A stretch of 44,999 nt of DNA from Gammaproteobacteria bacterium (GTDB lineage Bacteria > Pseudomonadota > Gammaproteobacteria > Burkholderiales > Sulfuricellaceae), in NCBI GenBank assembly GCA_018823025.1, contig JAHJJI010000132.1, positions 1-44,999 on the forward strand, given 5' to 3'. Position 1 is the stretch's first letter, and each line of letters begins with the position of its first letter. The notes below the pieces were generated by a model. The model searched no databases. It saw nothing but the letters and a program-made list of their open reading frames with translations, and had not been told where the DNA came from. Of the stretch, positions 25,740 to 34,541 are shown piece by piece. The translations under genes were made by a program, and so were the position numbers.

Positions 25740-26856
25740 GAACCTTGCCCCCTACGCAGCCTTGTCGGCAACCTCCCGCGGGCGGCGCTTCCCTGAGCCG
25801 ATACCCGGTGGGCGTAGCGAATTTCAGCGCGACCGCGATCGCATCATTCATTCCACCGCCTTTCGCCGTCTCGAATATAAGACCCAGGTGTTCGTCAATC
25901 ACGAAGGCGACCTGTTTCGCACGCGTCTGACACATAGTCTGGAAGTGGCACAGATCGGACGCACCATCGCTCGCAACCTGCGACTCGACGAGGATCTGGT
26001 GGAAGCCATCGCGTTGGCCCACGATCTCGGCCATACGCCTTTCGGCCACGCCGGCCAAGATGAACTCAATGGCTGCATGAAGGACTACGGCGGCTTCGAA
26101 CACAACCTCCAGTCCCTGCGCGTAGTGGATATGCTGGAAGAGCGCTATGCCGAATTCGATGGCCTTAACCTGACCTTCGAAACCCGCGAGGGCATCCTCA
26201 AGCACTGCTCCCCGCAAAACGCCGCCACGCTCAGCGAAATGGGCGAACGCTTTCTGCACGGAAAACGCCCCTCCCTTGAAGCCCAGGTTGCCAATCTCGC
26301 CGACGAAATTGCCTACAACAATCACGATGTCGATGATGGCCTGCGCTCCGGCCTGATTACTTTGGAACAACTGACCGAAGTCAGCCTTTTCGCCCGCCAC
26401 CTCAAAATAGTGCGCGACCTTTACCCCGGCCTGGCCGACCGACGCTTGATCCATGAAACCGTGCGCCGCATGATCAATACCCTGGCGCTGGACCTGATCA
26501 AGCAAAGCACAGAAAATATCACTGCCACCGCCCCCAGATCCATTGATGACGTACGCGAGGCGCCGCCCCTGATTGCCTTCAGCCCCGCCATCCGCGAGGA
26601 ACAGCAGGAGCTGAAGCATTTCCTGCGCACTCAGCTTTACCGCCACTACCGCGTGATGCGTATGAGCAGCAAGGCACGGCGCATCATCCGCGAACTTTTC
26701 CAGGCTTTTCTCGACGACGCTCGCCTCCTGCCGCCGCAATATCAGGAAAAAGCCCAACAGGACAAGCCTCGCGCCATTGCCGACTATATTGCCGGCATGA
26801 CTGACCGTTACGCCATTCGGGAGTACCGGCGCTTATTCACCATTGAAGAGACTTGA
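25732..26856 (+). CDS. dgt: dGTPase-like HD-domain triphosphohydrolase
   Basis: A 374-residue protein of the dGTP triphosphohydrolase family, type 2 subfamily judging by length. The metal-binding HD set is H68 (TRLTHSLEV), H97-D98 ([12 protein letters not shown]) and a later aspartate in [15 protein letters not shown]. It hydrolyses dNTPs to nucleoside and triphosphate. The [24 protein letters not shown] segment at 31-54 is family-diagnostic. It overlaps aroB by 8 bases and is the last gene before the exopolysaccharide locus. Confidence 0.93.
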   Translation: MSENLAPYAALSATSRGRRFPEPIPGGRSEFQRDRDRIIHSTAFRRLEYKTQVFVNHEGDLFRTRLTHSLEVAQIGRTIARNLRLDEDLVEAIALAHDLGHTPFGHAGQDELNGCMKDYGGFEHNLQSLRVVDMLEERYAEFDGLNLTFETREGILKHCSPQNAATLSEMGERFLHGKRPSLEAQVANLADEIAYNNHDVDDGLRSGLITLEQLTEVSLFARHLKIVRDLYPGLADRRLIHETVRRMINTLALDLIKQSTENITATAPRSIDDVREAPPLIAFSPAIREEQQELKHFLRTQLYRHYRVMRMSSKARRIIRELFQAFLDDARLLPPQYQEKAQQDKPRAIADYIAGMTDRYAIREYRRLFTIEET

Positions 26857-27271
26857 GGATCCCCTCTAGAAAATGCCTCGAAATTCATCATTGCATAGAG
26901 GTAAAACGGCTCTGCAGGCCGTCCTGCAAGCTTGACAATCCTCATGGCGTTATCTAGTCTAAAGCTGTAATTGGCGTTTTTAGACAGGAATCTGCACTCC
27001 TTATTAGTACATAGGCCCTTGGTGAAATCATCAACCCATGCGAGACCTGAGACACCGTACGTTTTATCACTGCCCATTAATGGAAGTGACAGCCTCAATG
27101 ATTTTTGCATAAGTGTTAGAGAAAAACAGATTGCTATGTGTAGAATACCTTCATAGCAAGGGGAAAACCTTTCGTTGAACCGAGAGGCTTAATTCGAAAC
27201 AATTTTACGGAAAATAAAACCTTGTCCTGGTGCTGCCGGCGCTCCTTTCACAACATAAAAAGGTAATCCAA
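26857..27271. other. 415-base lower-GC stretch with no convincing gene
   Basis: Base composition is visibly more AT-rich than the flanking genes. A minus-strand frame (27110 to 26808, 100 codons) overlaps the dgt end, has no clear ribosome binding site and matches nothing I know. The part from about 27100 on likely holds the promoter and leader of the exopolysaccharide locus, including the inverted repeat at 27131-27159. The remainder may be a remnant of an older gene or insertion. Confidence 0.5.
27131..27159. repeat. Perfect inverted repeat upstream of the exopolysaccharide locus
   Basis: TTGCTATG (27131-27138) and CATAGCAA (27152-27159) are perfect inverted copies around 13 bases. The loop contains TAGAAT (27141-27146), a possible -10. 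The arrangement fits an operator embracing a promoter, about 110 bases upstream of the first gene. Confidence 0.45.
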
Positions 27272-27910
27272 ATGAACTCTCCACAACATTCCAATACTAC
27301 GAGATGGCTGACTGGCTTTGCTTTCGCATTTTCCATTTTTATGCTTGGCGGTTGCACGGGCACGGCACATCAACCCATCTCCGCAGCAGACACACCCCCC
27401 CCCACGCATGACTACCTGGTTGGTCCAGGGGATAGCCTGAACATCACCGTGTGGCGCAACCCGGAGGTCTCAATGACAGTGCCGGTCCGACCTGATGGTA
27501 AAATCACAACTCCGCTGGTGGAAGACCTGCTGGCCAGCGGCAAGACATCAAGCCAACTGGCACGAGACATCGAGAAGGCTCTGGCCAAATACATTCAGGA
27601 GCCGGTTGTAACGGTCATAGTTACCGGCTTTGTCGGACCATACGGCGAGCAAATCCGGGTCATCGGCCAAGCGGCAAAACCACAGGCGCTGCCATACCGC
27701 AAGGACATGAGTCTGATGGATGTTCTGATTGCGGTAGGGGGAGTCACTGATTTTGCGGCCGGAAACCGGGCCAGCGTCATACGCAGCATCAGCGGAACAC
27801 AGCAGCAGTTCGCCGTCCGACTGAACGACCTGATCAAGGATGGCGACATGTCAGCCAACGTTCCCATGCGTCCGGGAGATGTTCTGGTTATCCCTGAAAG
27901 CTTTTTTTAA
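27272..27910 (+). CDS. XrtA-type polysaccharide export lipoprotein (Wza-like)
   Basis: Outer-membrane polysaccharide export protein of the PEP-CTERM/XrtA system. From ATG 27272 (MNSPQHSN) it has 212 residues. The frame extends to 27230, but AAGG lies 9 bases before 27272. The signal peptide ends at the lipobox MLGGC with C28 as lipidation site. The Poly_export domain (DYLVGPGDSLNITVWRNPE, around 48-66) and an SLBB-like domain (IRVIGQAAKPQALPY) follow. It lacks the C-terminal helix of large Wza proteins. As first gene of the locus it would form the outer exit of the exopolysaccharide channel. Confidence 0.92.
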   Translation: MNSPQHSNTTRWLTGFAFAFSIFMLGGCTGTAHQPISAADTPPPTHDYLVGPGDSLNITVWRNPEVSMTVPVRPDGKITTPLVEDLLASGKTSSQLARDIEKALAKYIQEPVVTVIVTGFVGPYGEQIRVIGQAAKPQALPYRKDMSLMDVLIAVGGVTDFAAGNRASVIRSISGTQQQFAVRLNDLIKDGDMSANVPMRPGDVLVIPESFF

Positions 27911-28018
27911 TTCCCAACCACTTTGTGCCGAACCATTCTTTATGATGGCTCGCCTCGACTCGTTCAGGCCAAAGGTAAATATAAATCACTAGCCGATTGG
28001 GCGGAAATAAATGCAATT

Positions 28019-28049
28019 CCGTCATTGGGCCCTAGTAGCCCGATGACGG
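28019..28049 (+). promoter_or_regulatory. Strong hairpin in the leader of the chain-length gene
   Basis: CCGTCATTGGGC (28019-28030) pairs with GCCCGATGACGG (28038-28049) over 12 bp, including one G-U pair, with a 7-base loop. A second pairing, CCGCAG 28058-28063 with CTGCGG 28089-28094, encloses a run of seven T (28068-28074). The 207-base gap separates the export gene from the chain-length gene on the same strand. It could be an attenuator or processing site. It does not match the c-di-GMP-I riboswitch pattern I know. Confidence 0.5.
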
Positions 28050-28117
28050 CGTAAACACCGCAGACAATTTTTTTCTGTTGCTGAATAACTGCGGCAAAAA
28101 ACAAGGAGCGCTTCAAG

Positions 28118-29650
28118 ATGCAAGAACTGATGGCCCAGCTGCTTTCCCATTTGAAGGGAATATGGAAATATCGCTGGTATGCGGTGATAGCCGCTTGGGT
28201 CGTTGCCTTGGCAGGGTGGGTTACAGTGTACAAGTTGCCTGACCGTTACGAGGCATCGGCAAGAGTTTACGTAGACACCCAAAGCATATTGAAGCCATTG
28301 CTGTCGGGAATGACAACCTCGCCCAACATGGAACAGCAAGTCTCAATCATGAGCCGCACCCTGTTCAGCCGCCCGAACGTGGAAAGGGTCCTGCGCATGG
28401 TTGATCTGGACATCAAGACCAGCACGGCGAAGGACCGGGAACAGCAGATCAAAGGCCTGATGGACGAGATCACGATGGCCACGACTGGCCGGGATAATCT
28501 CTATACCATTTTGTACAGCCACGAAAATCCCAAACTCGCTAAAGACGTGGTCCAGTCATTTCTGACCATCTTTGTCGAGGGCAGCCTCGGGGACAAAAAG
28601 CAAGACTCAGCGTCGGCAGTTCACTTCATCGAACAGCAAATCAAGTCTTATGAGGAGAAGCTGGTCCTCGCCGAAAATGCCCTGAAGGAGTTCAAGCGGA
28701 AAAACATTGGGCTGTTACCCCGTGAAGGCGGGGATTATTTTGCAAAGCTGACAACAACAGCGGAGAGCCTCAATCAGGCACAACTTGAATTACGGGAAGC
28801 CGAGAATGCGCGTAATTCCATCAAGAAACAGATGACTGACGGTGAACCGATGGCGGAGCAGTTCCCGGTCGCGGACTCAAACCCGGAAATAGATGGTCGC
28901 ATCCAGGCCATGAACAAGAATCTGGATGCGCTTCGCCTGAACTTTACTGAACGGCACCCGGACATCCTTTCCACCAAGCGTCTGATTGCTCAGCTTGAAG
29001 AACGCAAGAAGGAAGAGGCCAAACTAAGCAAGCGCAGCGCCGACCCCGGGAAAAACTATAGTCCCATGCTGCAACAGATCAATGTCGCGCTGATGGAGGC
29101 CGAAGCCAGGGTGGCTTCCATGAGGGCGCGCGTAGCAGAATATTCCTCCCGCTATAATCACCTGAAGACCCAGATCAATGCAATACCTCAGGTGGAAGCG
29201 GAATTCACCCAGCTTAACCGCGACTATGAGGTAAACAAGAGCAACTACGAAAAACTGCTCGAACGCCGCGAAAGCGCAAAAATGTCCGGCGAAATGGCCA
29301 CCACTACAGAGCTGCTGACATTCAAGATCATTGATCCGCCGATGGTTCCGCAAATCCCCACCGCTCCGAACCGTTTCAGACTGGTCTCCCTGGTATTTCT
29401 GGGTGCCCTGCTGGCCGGAATCGGAACTGCGTTCCTGATGAGCCAGCTCCGGCCCACCTTCCAGAGCCAGGGCGCCCTGCGGGAGATAACCGGATTCCCG
29501 GTATTGGGCACGGTAAGCATGATATGGACGGATCAGGAAATGATCAAACGAAAAAAGGGAGTCTATGCCTTCGGCCTCTCTTTGCTATTTTTGTTGGGTT
29601 TATTTGGCGCATTTTTGGCAAAGGCACTCAAAAGTATGCCGCCGTTTTGA
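28118..29650 (+). CDS. XrtA-system chain-length determinant (Wzz/BcsC-like co-polymerase)
   Basis: A 510-residue inner-membrane protein that sets polysaccharide chain length and partners the tyrosine kinase. Membrane segments lie at about 20-40 and in the C-terminal part, near 430-450 and 485-505. The periplasmic region between them is long and coiled-coil (about 165-400). The Wzz-type motif PTAPNRFRLVSLVFLGALLA precedes the second membrane segment. AAGGAG lies 10 bases before the ATG. It is separate from the kinase, as is usual in XrtA loci. Confidence 0.93.
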   Translation: MQELMAQLLSHLKGIWKYRWYAVIAAWVVALAGWVTVYKLPDRYEASARVYVDTQSILKPLLSGMTTSPNMEQQVSIMSRTLFSRPNVERVLRMVDLDIKTSTAKDREQQIKGLMDEITMATTGRDNLYTILYSHENPKLAKDVVQSFLTIFVEGSLGDKKQDSASAVHFIEQQIKSYEEKLVLAENALKEFKRKNIGLLPREGGDYFAKLTTTAESLNQAQLELREAENARNSIKKQMTDGEPMAEQFPVADSNPEIDGRIQAMNKNLDALRLNFTERHPDILSTKRLIAQLEERKKEEAKLSKRSADPGKNYSPMLQQINVALMEAEARVASMRARVAEYSSRYNHLKTQINAIPQVEAEFTQLNRDYEVNKSNYEKLLERRESAKMSGEMATTTELLTFKIIDPPMVPQIPTAPNRFRLVSLVFLGALLAGIGTAFLMSQLRPTFQSQGALREITGFPVLGTVSMIWTDQEMIKRKKGVYAFGLSLLFLLGLFGAFLAKALKSMPPF

Positions 29651-29736
29651 ATTCAATCATTCTGGCCACAGGACTAGCCAGAGATTCAGAACAAAGCATC
29701 CAACATAACAAGATTGGCGCCTAGGCAATGAACACC

Positions 29737-29798
29737 ATCGGGAGGCAGCGTGAGCATTATTGAAAAGGCAGCAGGCAAGCTCGACCAGATCGAAAAAA
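29737..29798 (+). repeat. Direct repeat, copy 1 (ribosome binding site, GTG and 16 codons)
   Basis: 62 bases, repeated at 29839-29900 with only two mismatches by eye. The unit covers GGGAGG, the GTG start and the codons for SIIEKAAGKLDQIEK. Confidence 0.9.
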
Positions 29799-30745
29799 GG
29801 GGGGGGATACCCCCGTGCGAGGAAACGGCGAAGCCCCTATCGGGAGGCGGCGTGAGCATTATTGAAAAGGCAGCAGGTAAGCTCGACCAGATCGAAAAAA
29901 TGGGAGCGCCCTCCTCCGTGAAAATGACACCGGAGATGCCAGAACATCCGGACCCAAAGGCCATCAGCGGGAACCCAGAGAGCCGGGCCGGGATCTATCC
30001 GACTCTTTCGCCGGAAGACCCGGTGTCAAAACAGGGCATGATCAATCTGGCGAAATTACGCCAGTTGGGCATGATCATTCCGGATGGGGAAAGATCACAA
30101 ATCGCCGAGGAATTCCGCTTGATCAAGCGCCCATTGCTCAAGAATGCCTTCACCAAGGGCGCAGAACCGGTCAACAGCGGCAATCTGATCATGGTCACCA
30201 GCGCCCTGGCCGGAGAAGGAAAAACCTTCTGCGCTGCCAACCTGGCGATGAGCATCGCGATGGAATTGGATCACACGGTTCTTCTGGTGGATGCCGATGT
30301 GGCCCGGCCTTCGCTACCCAAATACCTCGGATTGGAGCCCGGTCGCGGCTTGCTGGATGTGCTTCTCGATGACAAGCTTGATCTGTCCGACGTCCTGATC
30401 AGAACTAATGTCGAAAAGCTCTCCATCCTTCAAGCCGGAAGCAGGCACAAGCGTGCAACCGAACTGCTGGCGAGCCAGGCCATGAGCGACTTGCTCAAGG
30501 AAATTGCACGCCGTTACCCCGACCGCATTGTCATATTTGACTCCCCTCCTTTGCTGCTTACCAGCGAGGCGCATGTGCTGGCAAGCCAAATGGGGCAGAT
30601 TGTCCTGGTGGTGGCGGCCGAAAGCACGACCCAGCAATCGATCAAGGAAGCGCTCCGGCAAATTGAAGCATGCGATATCGTCAATCTGATCTACAACAAA
30701 GCCAGGGCATTCGCCGGCGGGGAGTATTATGGTTACTACGGCTAA
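29750..30745 (+). CDS. XrtA-associated BY-type tyrosine kinase
   Basis: A cytoplasmic tyrosine autokinase acting with the chain-length protein; 331 residues from GTG 29750. Walker A is SALAGEGKT at 151-159, Walker A' is LLVDADVARP at 178-187 and Walker B is VIFDSPPLL near 260. The C-terminal tyrosine cluster GGEYYGYYG is the autophosphorylation tail. The N-terminal peptide SIIEKAAGKLDQIEK, normally present once, occurs twice (residues 2-16 and 36-50). GTG 29852 with its own GGGAGG site is an equally good start, giving 297 residues. The downstream gene overlaps it by 17 bases. Confidence 0.93.
   Translation: MSIIEKAAGKLDQIEKRGGIPPCEETAKPLSGGGVSIIEKAAGKLDQIEKMGAPSSVKMTPEMPEHPDPKAISGNPESRAGIYPTLSPEDPVSKQGMINLAKLRQLGMIIPDGERSQIAEEFRLIKRPLLKNAFTKGAEPVNSGNLIMVTSALAGEGKTFCAANLAMSIAMELDHTVLLVDADVARPSLPKYLGLEPGRGLLDVLLDDKLDLSDVLIRTNVEKLSILQAGSRHKRATELLASQAMSDLLKEIARRYPDRIVIFDSPPLLLTSEAHVLASQMGQIVLVVAAESTTQQSIKEALRQIEACDIVNLIYNKARAFAGGEYYGYYG
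29839..29900 (+). repeat. Direct repeat, copy 2 (second ribosome binding site and GTG, in frame)
   Basis: Second copy of the 62-base unit, offset by 102 bases (34 codons) from copy 1. It keeps an intact GGGAGG and GTG (29852-29854). The 40-base spacer contains a run of eight G followed by ATACCCCC, a slippage-prone sequence. Confidence 0.9.
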
Positions 30746-32330
30746 AGCGCCTGAATGCGGCACCTGCCATAGGCTTTCGTTTCCTGCAATCGGCTCCATC
30801 GCCACGGCAATGCTGCTTGTGTACGCTCATGCAGACGCTGCAGAATGGAAAATCACCCCCAATCTCAATTTAAAAGAGACCTATACCGACAATGTGAGCT
30901 TGGCCCCACCGGGACAAGAGAAGAGTGATTTCATTACCCAGATCACTCCCGGCATATCCTTGACGGGCACCGGAGCCCGCTTGAAGCTCAACGCCAATTA
31001 CTCGATGCAGAATCTTGTCTACGCGGAGGAGAGCAGCCGAAACACGATGAATCACCTATTGAACGCCAACGCCAATGCGGAACTGATTGACGACTTGTTT
31101 TTCCTGGACGGGCGAGCCGCGATCAGCCAGCAAAACATTTCCCTGTTGGGCCCGCAGGCGACTGACAACGTCAATACCACCGGAAACCGCACCGAAGTAC
31201 AGACCTATAGCGTCAGCCCCTATCTACGCCATAAATTCAGTAACTTTGCCTCAACCGAGGTTCGCTACACTCATGACGAAGTCAGCACTGGCGGAAGTGG
31301 GCTGGCGAATAGCCAGGCGGATCGCGTCCAACTCAGCCTCAACAGTGGATCGGCCTTTGACACTCTGGGCTGGGGCTTGAGCTACAGCAACGGGAAAACC
31401 AGCTATGCCAATACCGCCAATATCCACCCTCCAACCACCGACACGGAAATTCTTACCGGCAGTCTTCACTATTCGGTCACTCCAAAATTCAGATTAACAG
31501 CCACCAGCGGCTATGAAAAAAACAACTACATTTCGACCGGGATAAAGCCCGAGGGTTCTTTCTGGTCTGCCGGATTTTCCTGGGCGCCCAGCGCAAGGAC
31601 CAGCATCGACGCCAGCACCGGAAAAAGGTACTTTGGTGACTCCTATTCTCTTGCAGCCAGCCATCGCACCCGCCTGACCGCCTGGAGCCTGGGTTACAGC
31701 GAAGACATTACCTCTACCCGATCGCAGTTCCTGGTTCCAACAGACCAAGCTAGTGTATTAGACTTGTTTTGGGCCACTTACATTCCAGGCTATGCCACCA
31801 TGGATCCTGTCACTCGGTATCAAAATGCTCAAAAGTACATAGATACCAAAGGGCTTCCCCCGGAACTAGCGGCCCTAGCTGGACCCGTAAATTACCTGAC
31901 CAACAGCTTCTTTCTGCAAAAGAGCCTGAAGGCATCTGTTGCGATGATGGGTGCAAAAAACGCCCTGATTCTCAGCCTGTTCTCCACGTCGCGCGACGCT
32001 CAGACCTCACTAACCCAAGACAGTATCCTGTTTGGCAATTCCTCACTGGCACAGAATGACAGAACAAAACAGGTTGGCGGCAGCGCTGCATGGAACTTTC
32101 GGATAGATCAGCGCACCAGCGCCAACGTAAACCTCGTGTATAGCAGAAACAGCTTTCCCTCCCTGGGCAGAACTGACAACAACAAGACCATCCGGCTCAG
32201 CCTCTCCAGGCGACTCCAGCCCAAACTCGACGGCACGGTTGAGTTGCGGCGGATACAGCTTGACTCCAGCCAGGCTGGCAGTGGTTATAGTGAGAATGCC
32301 CTGACCGCCTCCCTATTCATGAGATTCTAG
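30729..32330 (+). CDS. XrtA-system outer-membrane beta-barrel protein
   Basis: A 533-residue secreted protein. The signal sequence is unusually long, with a hydrophobic core IGSIATAMLLVYA near 21-33 and cleavage likely after ADA (residue 37). The remainder is alternating beta strands with aromatic girdles (TYSVSPYLRHKF, SVTPKFRLTATSGY), ending in LTASLFMRF with a terminal Phe, the usual BAM signal. It corresponds to the family of PEP-CTERM-associated outer-membrane proteins found at this position in XrtA loci. A role as exporter or anchor for the polysaccharide is inferred. It overlaps the kinase by 17 bases. Confidence 0.88.
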   Translation: MVTTAKAPECGTCHRLSFPAIGSIATAMLLVYAHADAAEWKITPNLNLKETYTDNVSLAPPGQEKSDFITQITPGISLTGTGARLKLNANYSMQNLVYAEESSRNTMNHLLNANANAELIDDLFFLDGRAAISQQNISLLGPQATDNVNTTGNRTEVQTYSVSPYLRHKFSNFASTEVRYTHDEVSTGGSGLANSQADRVQLSLNSGSAFDTLGWGLSYSNGKTSYANTANIHPPTTDTEILTGSLHYSVTPKFRLTATSGYEKNNYISTGIKPEGSFWSAGFSWAPSARTSIDASTGKRYFGDSYSLAASHRTRLTAWSLGYSEDITSTRSQFLVPTDQASVLDLFWATYIPGYATMDPVTRYQNAQKYIDTKGLPPELAALAGPVNYLTNSFFLQKSLKASVAMMGAKNALILSLFSTSRDAQTSLTQDSILFGNSSLAQNDRTKQVGGSAAWNFRIDQRTSANVNLVYSRNSFPSLGRTDNNKTIRLSLSRRLQPKLDGTVELRRIQLDSSQAGSGYSENALTASLFMRF

Positions 32331-32342
32331 GGGATTCCCGGC

Positions 32343-33347
32343 ATGTACGAATCCTTCTACGGTTTCAGCGCCAAGCCATTCCAACTTAAGCCCGACCCGA
32401 ATTTCTTCTTCGGCAGCAAAGGCCATAAGCGCGCCATGGCCTACCTGGAATACGGGCTGTCCCAGGGAGAGGGCTTCATCGTCATCACCGGCGAAATCGG
32501 CGCGGGCAAGACCACCCTGGTACGCAACCTTTTCCGCAAGATGGAGGCGAAAAACATCCTGGCGGCGCAACTGGTAAGCACCCACCTCGGCTCTGAAGAC
32601 ACTCTGCGCATGACGGCAGCCGCCTTCGGCCTTCCCTTCAAGGACGCGAGCAAGGCCGACCTTCTGACCGCAATTGAGGAGTTTCTTCGGCTTTGCGACC
32701 GTCAGGGGAAACGTGCTCTCCTGGTGGTGGACGAGGCGCAGAACCTTGCCCCCCGCGCGGTGGAAGAATTGAGAATGCTTTCCAACTTCCAGACCGCCGA
32801 CAAATCCTTGCTGCAAACCTTCCTGCTCGGTCAACCGGAGTTCAGGAAAACCCTTCATGGCAGTGAGATGGAACAATTGCGGCAAAGGGTGATCGCCACC
32901 TATCATCTGGGACCGATGGATGCCTCGGAAACCCGGTCGTATATCGAGCACCGGATGAGCACCGTTGGCTGGCGCGGCGACCCGTCCTTCGGTGTGGACG
33001 CCTTTGACGCCATTTACGACTACACGACCGGCATTCCCAGAAAGATCAATACCCTGTGTGACCGCCTGTTGCTGATGGGCTGCCTGGAAGAACTACACGA
33101 TTTTGGCAGTTCAGAGGTCAACGAAGTCATTCGCGATATCCAGCATGAGTTTGATCTTCCCGCCTCGGGAGCCGAGGCACAAATCGCTTCCGCCACCGTG
33201 CCGGACAGGGCAGAAACCCGCGTCAGCCTGGAAAACATGGACGAAAGGCTTGCCAAGATGGAGAACTCCGTCATCTCGGTGCTGGACCTGCTCAAGCAGA
33301 TTCTCTCCTTGCCCAGAGTCACCAAAGAATTCCCGAAAAGAAAATAG
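32343..33347 (+). CDS. XrtA-associated ExeA/GspA-like ATPase
   Basis: A 334-residue AAA ATPase typical of XrtA loci. MYESFYGFSAKPFQLKPDPN at the start is the family signature. Walker A is GEIGAGKTT at 50-58 and Walker B is LLVVDEAQ at 126-133. The C-terminal 60 residues are a predicted coiled coil (LENMDERLAKMENSV). No peptidoglycan-binding domain is fused. Its job is not known; ExeA relatives help place envelope complexes. Confidence 0.92.
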   Translation: MYESFYGFSAKPFQLKPDPNFFFGSKGHKRAMAYLEYGLSQGEGFIVITGEIGAGKTTLVRNLFRKMEAKNILAAQLVSTHLGSEDTLRMTAAAFGLPFKDASKADLLTAIEEFLRLCDRQGKRALLVVDEAQNLAPRAVEELRMLSNFQTADKSLLQTFLLGQPEFRKTLHGSEMEQLRQRVIATYHLGPMDASETRSYIEHRMSTVGWRGDPSFGVDAFDAIYDYTTGIPRKINTLCDRLLLMGCLEELHDFGSSEVNEVIRDIQHEFDLPASGAEAQIASATVPDRAETRVSLENMDERLAKMENSVISVLDLLKQILSLPRVTKEFPKRK

Positions 33348-33350
33348 ACT

Positions 33351-34508
33351 ATGCCTATACCCTCGTCAGGAGTCCAAACTCTGGGCAGCATCCTTTGCGT
33401 CGTGGGTGCGCGCCCGAACTTCATGAAAATGGCCCCGATCATGGCGGCACTGGGGGACCTCAGGCCAGCGCTGGCCTTGAGCCTGGTTCACACCGGCCAG
33501 CATTATGACGCGGCCATGAACCACCAGTATTTCGAGGCACTCGGCATCCCGCAGCCGGATATCAATCTGGAGGTGGGCTCCGCAAGTCACGCAATTCAAA
33601 CCGCAGAGGTCATGCGCCGCTTCGAGCCAGTGCTGGATACCAGGCAGCCATCCGCCGTACTGGTGGTCGGCGACGTGAATTCCACCCTGGCCTGCGCCCT
33701 GGTGGCGGCAAAAAAAGGGGTTCCGGTGATTCACGTCGAGGCCGGCCTGCGCAGCTTCGATCGCGCCATGCCGGAGGAAATCAACCGGATATTGACCGAC
33801 CAGATCTCCGACCTGCTCTTTATCACCGAAAGCAGCGGCCGAGCTAACCTGCTGCGAGAAGGGATAGCCGAATCGCGCATCCATTTTGTCGGCAACGTCA
33901 TGATCGACACCCTGCGCCGCAACCTGGAAAGGGCCGTCCCCCTGTCCCAAATCCTGAAAGACGCTGGGCAGAATTTACAGGACAGCAACGCCGGCTATGC
34001 CGTCCTCACCCTGCACCGCCCCTCCAACGTGGACGATCCCGCCATCCTGCGCGCCCTGCTGGAAACCGTCCTGAAAATCAGCCGCAGGTTGCCCATCATC
34101 TTCCCGATGCACCCGCGCACCCGCGCCATGGTCGAAAAGTTTGGCATGGAAGAGATGCTGGACGTTCCCGAGTTGCTGCTGCTGCCGCCCATGGGTTATC
34201 TGGAAATGCTGGGATTGATGAAGGATGCCCGGGTCATGCTGACCGACTCCGGCGGCATCCAGGAGGAAACCACGGCCCTTGGCGTCCCGTGCATCACGCT
34301 GAGGAACAATACGGAAAGACCGATCACGGTGGACGAGGGAACCAATACCATCGCCGGCCAGGACCCGATAAAAATTCTGGCAGCCTTCGACGAGATTATG
34401 CGCAGCGGTGGCAAGGCGGGCAGGGTCCCTGAATTCTGGGATGGCCAAGCCTCGATACGCATTGCAACGGCAATTCACGAATGGCTGGGAAATGGGTTGC
34501 GGAGCTGA
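33351..34508 (+). CDS. wecB: UDP-N-acetylglucosamine 2-epimerase (non-hydrolysing)
   Basis: Interconverts UDP-GlcNAc and UDP-ManNAc, supplying a precursor for the exopolysaccharide. It has 385 residues. Motifs include VVGARPNFMKMAPI, HTGQHYD, HVEAGLRSFDRAMPEEINR, LTLHRPSNVD, FPMHPRTR and LTDSGGIQEE. Catalytic acid residues of the family (Asp and Glu in the DVN and EAGLRS segments) are present. It starts 3 bases after the ATPase gene. No UDP-ManNAc dehydrogenase (wecC) is in the window. Confidence 0.95.
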   Translation: MPIPSSGVQTLGSILCVVGARPNFMKMAPIMAALGDLRPALALSLVHTGQHYDAAMNHQYFEALGIPQPDINLEVGSASHAIQTAEVMRRFEPVLDTRQPSAVLVVGDVNSTLACALVAAKKGVPVIHVEAGLRSFDRAMPEEINRILTDQISDLLFITESSGRANLLREGIAESRIHFVGNVMIDTLRRNLERAVPLSQILKDAGQNLQDSNAGYAVLTLHRPSNVDDPAILRALLETVLKISRRLPIIFPMHPRTRAMVEKFGMEEMLDVPELLLLPPMGYLEMLGLMKDARVMLTDSGGIQEETTALGVPCITLRNNTERPITVDEGTNTIAGQDPIKILAAFDEIMRSGGKAGRVPEFWDGQASIRIATAIHEWLGNGLRS

Positions 34509-34541
34509 CCGTCACATGCAGCCTCCAGCAGAAAACATTTT

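Noticed and set aside
25687-26757. A long open frame (356 codons) antisense to dgt.
   Set aside because: It mirrors a strongly conserved gene in high-GC DNA, has no ribosome binding site, and its translation resembles no protein. The same holds for the long antisense frames over thiD (3769-4599), hemB (13260-14060) and the last glycosyltransferase (43797-44564).
26857-26933. BamHI, XbaI, PstI and HindIII sites occur in the order found in the pUC polylinker, hinting at vector contamination.
   Set aside because: The sites are separated by unrelated sequence, the SalI and SphI sites are missing, and dgt reads straight into the region. Chance is enough to explain it.
28019-28094. A c-di-GMP-I (GEMM) riboswitch before the chain-length gene.
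   Set aside because: The conserved CACGCACAGGGCAAACC-type core and the tetraloop-receptor segment are absent.
30729-30790. CGTCH, a haem-binding-like CxxCH motif, in the N-terminus of the beta-barrel protein.
   Set aside because: It lies before the hydrophobic core of the signal sequence, so it would be removed and never reach the periplasm as mature protein.
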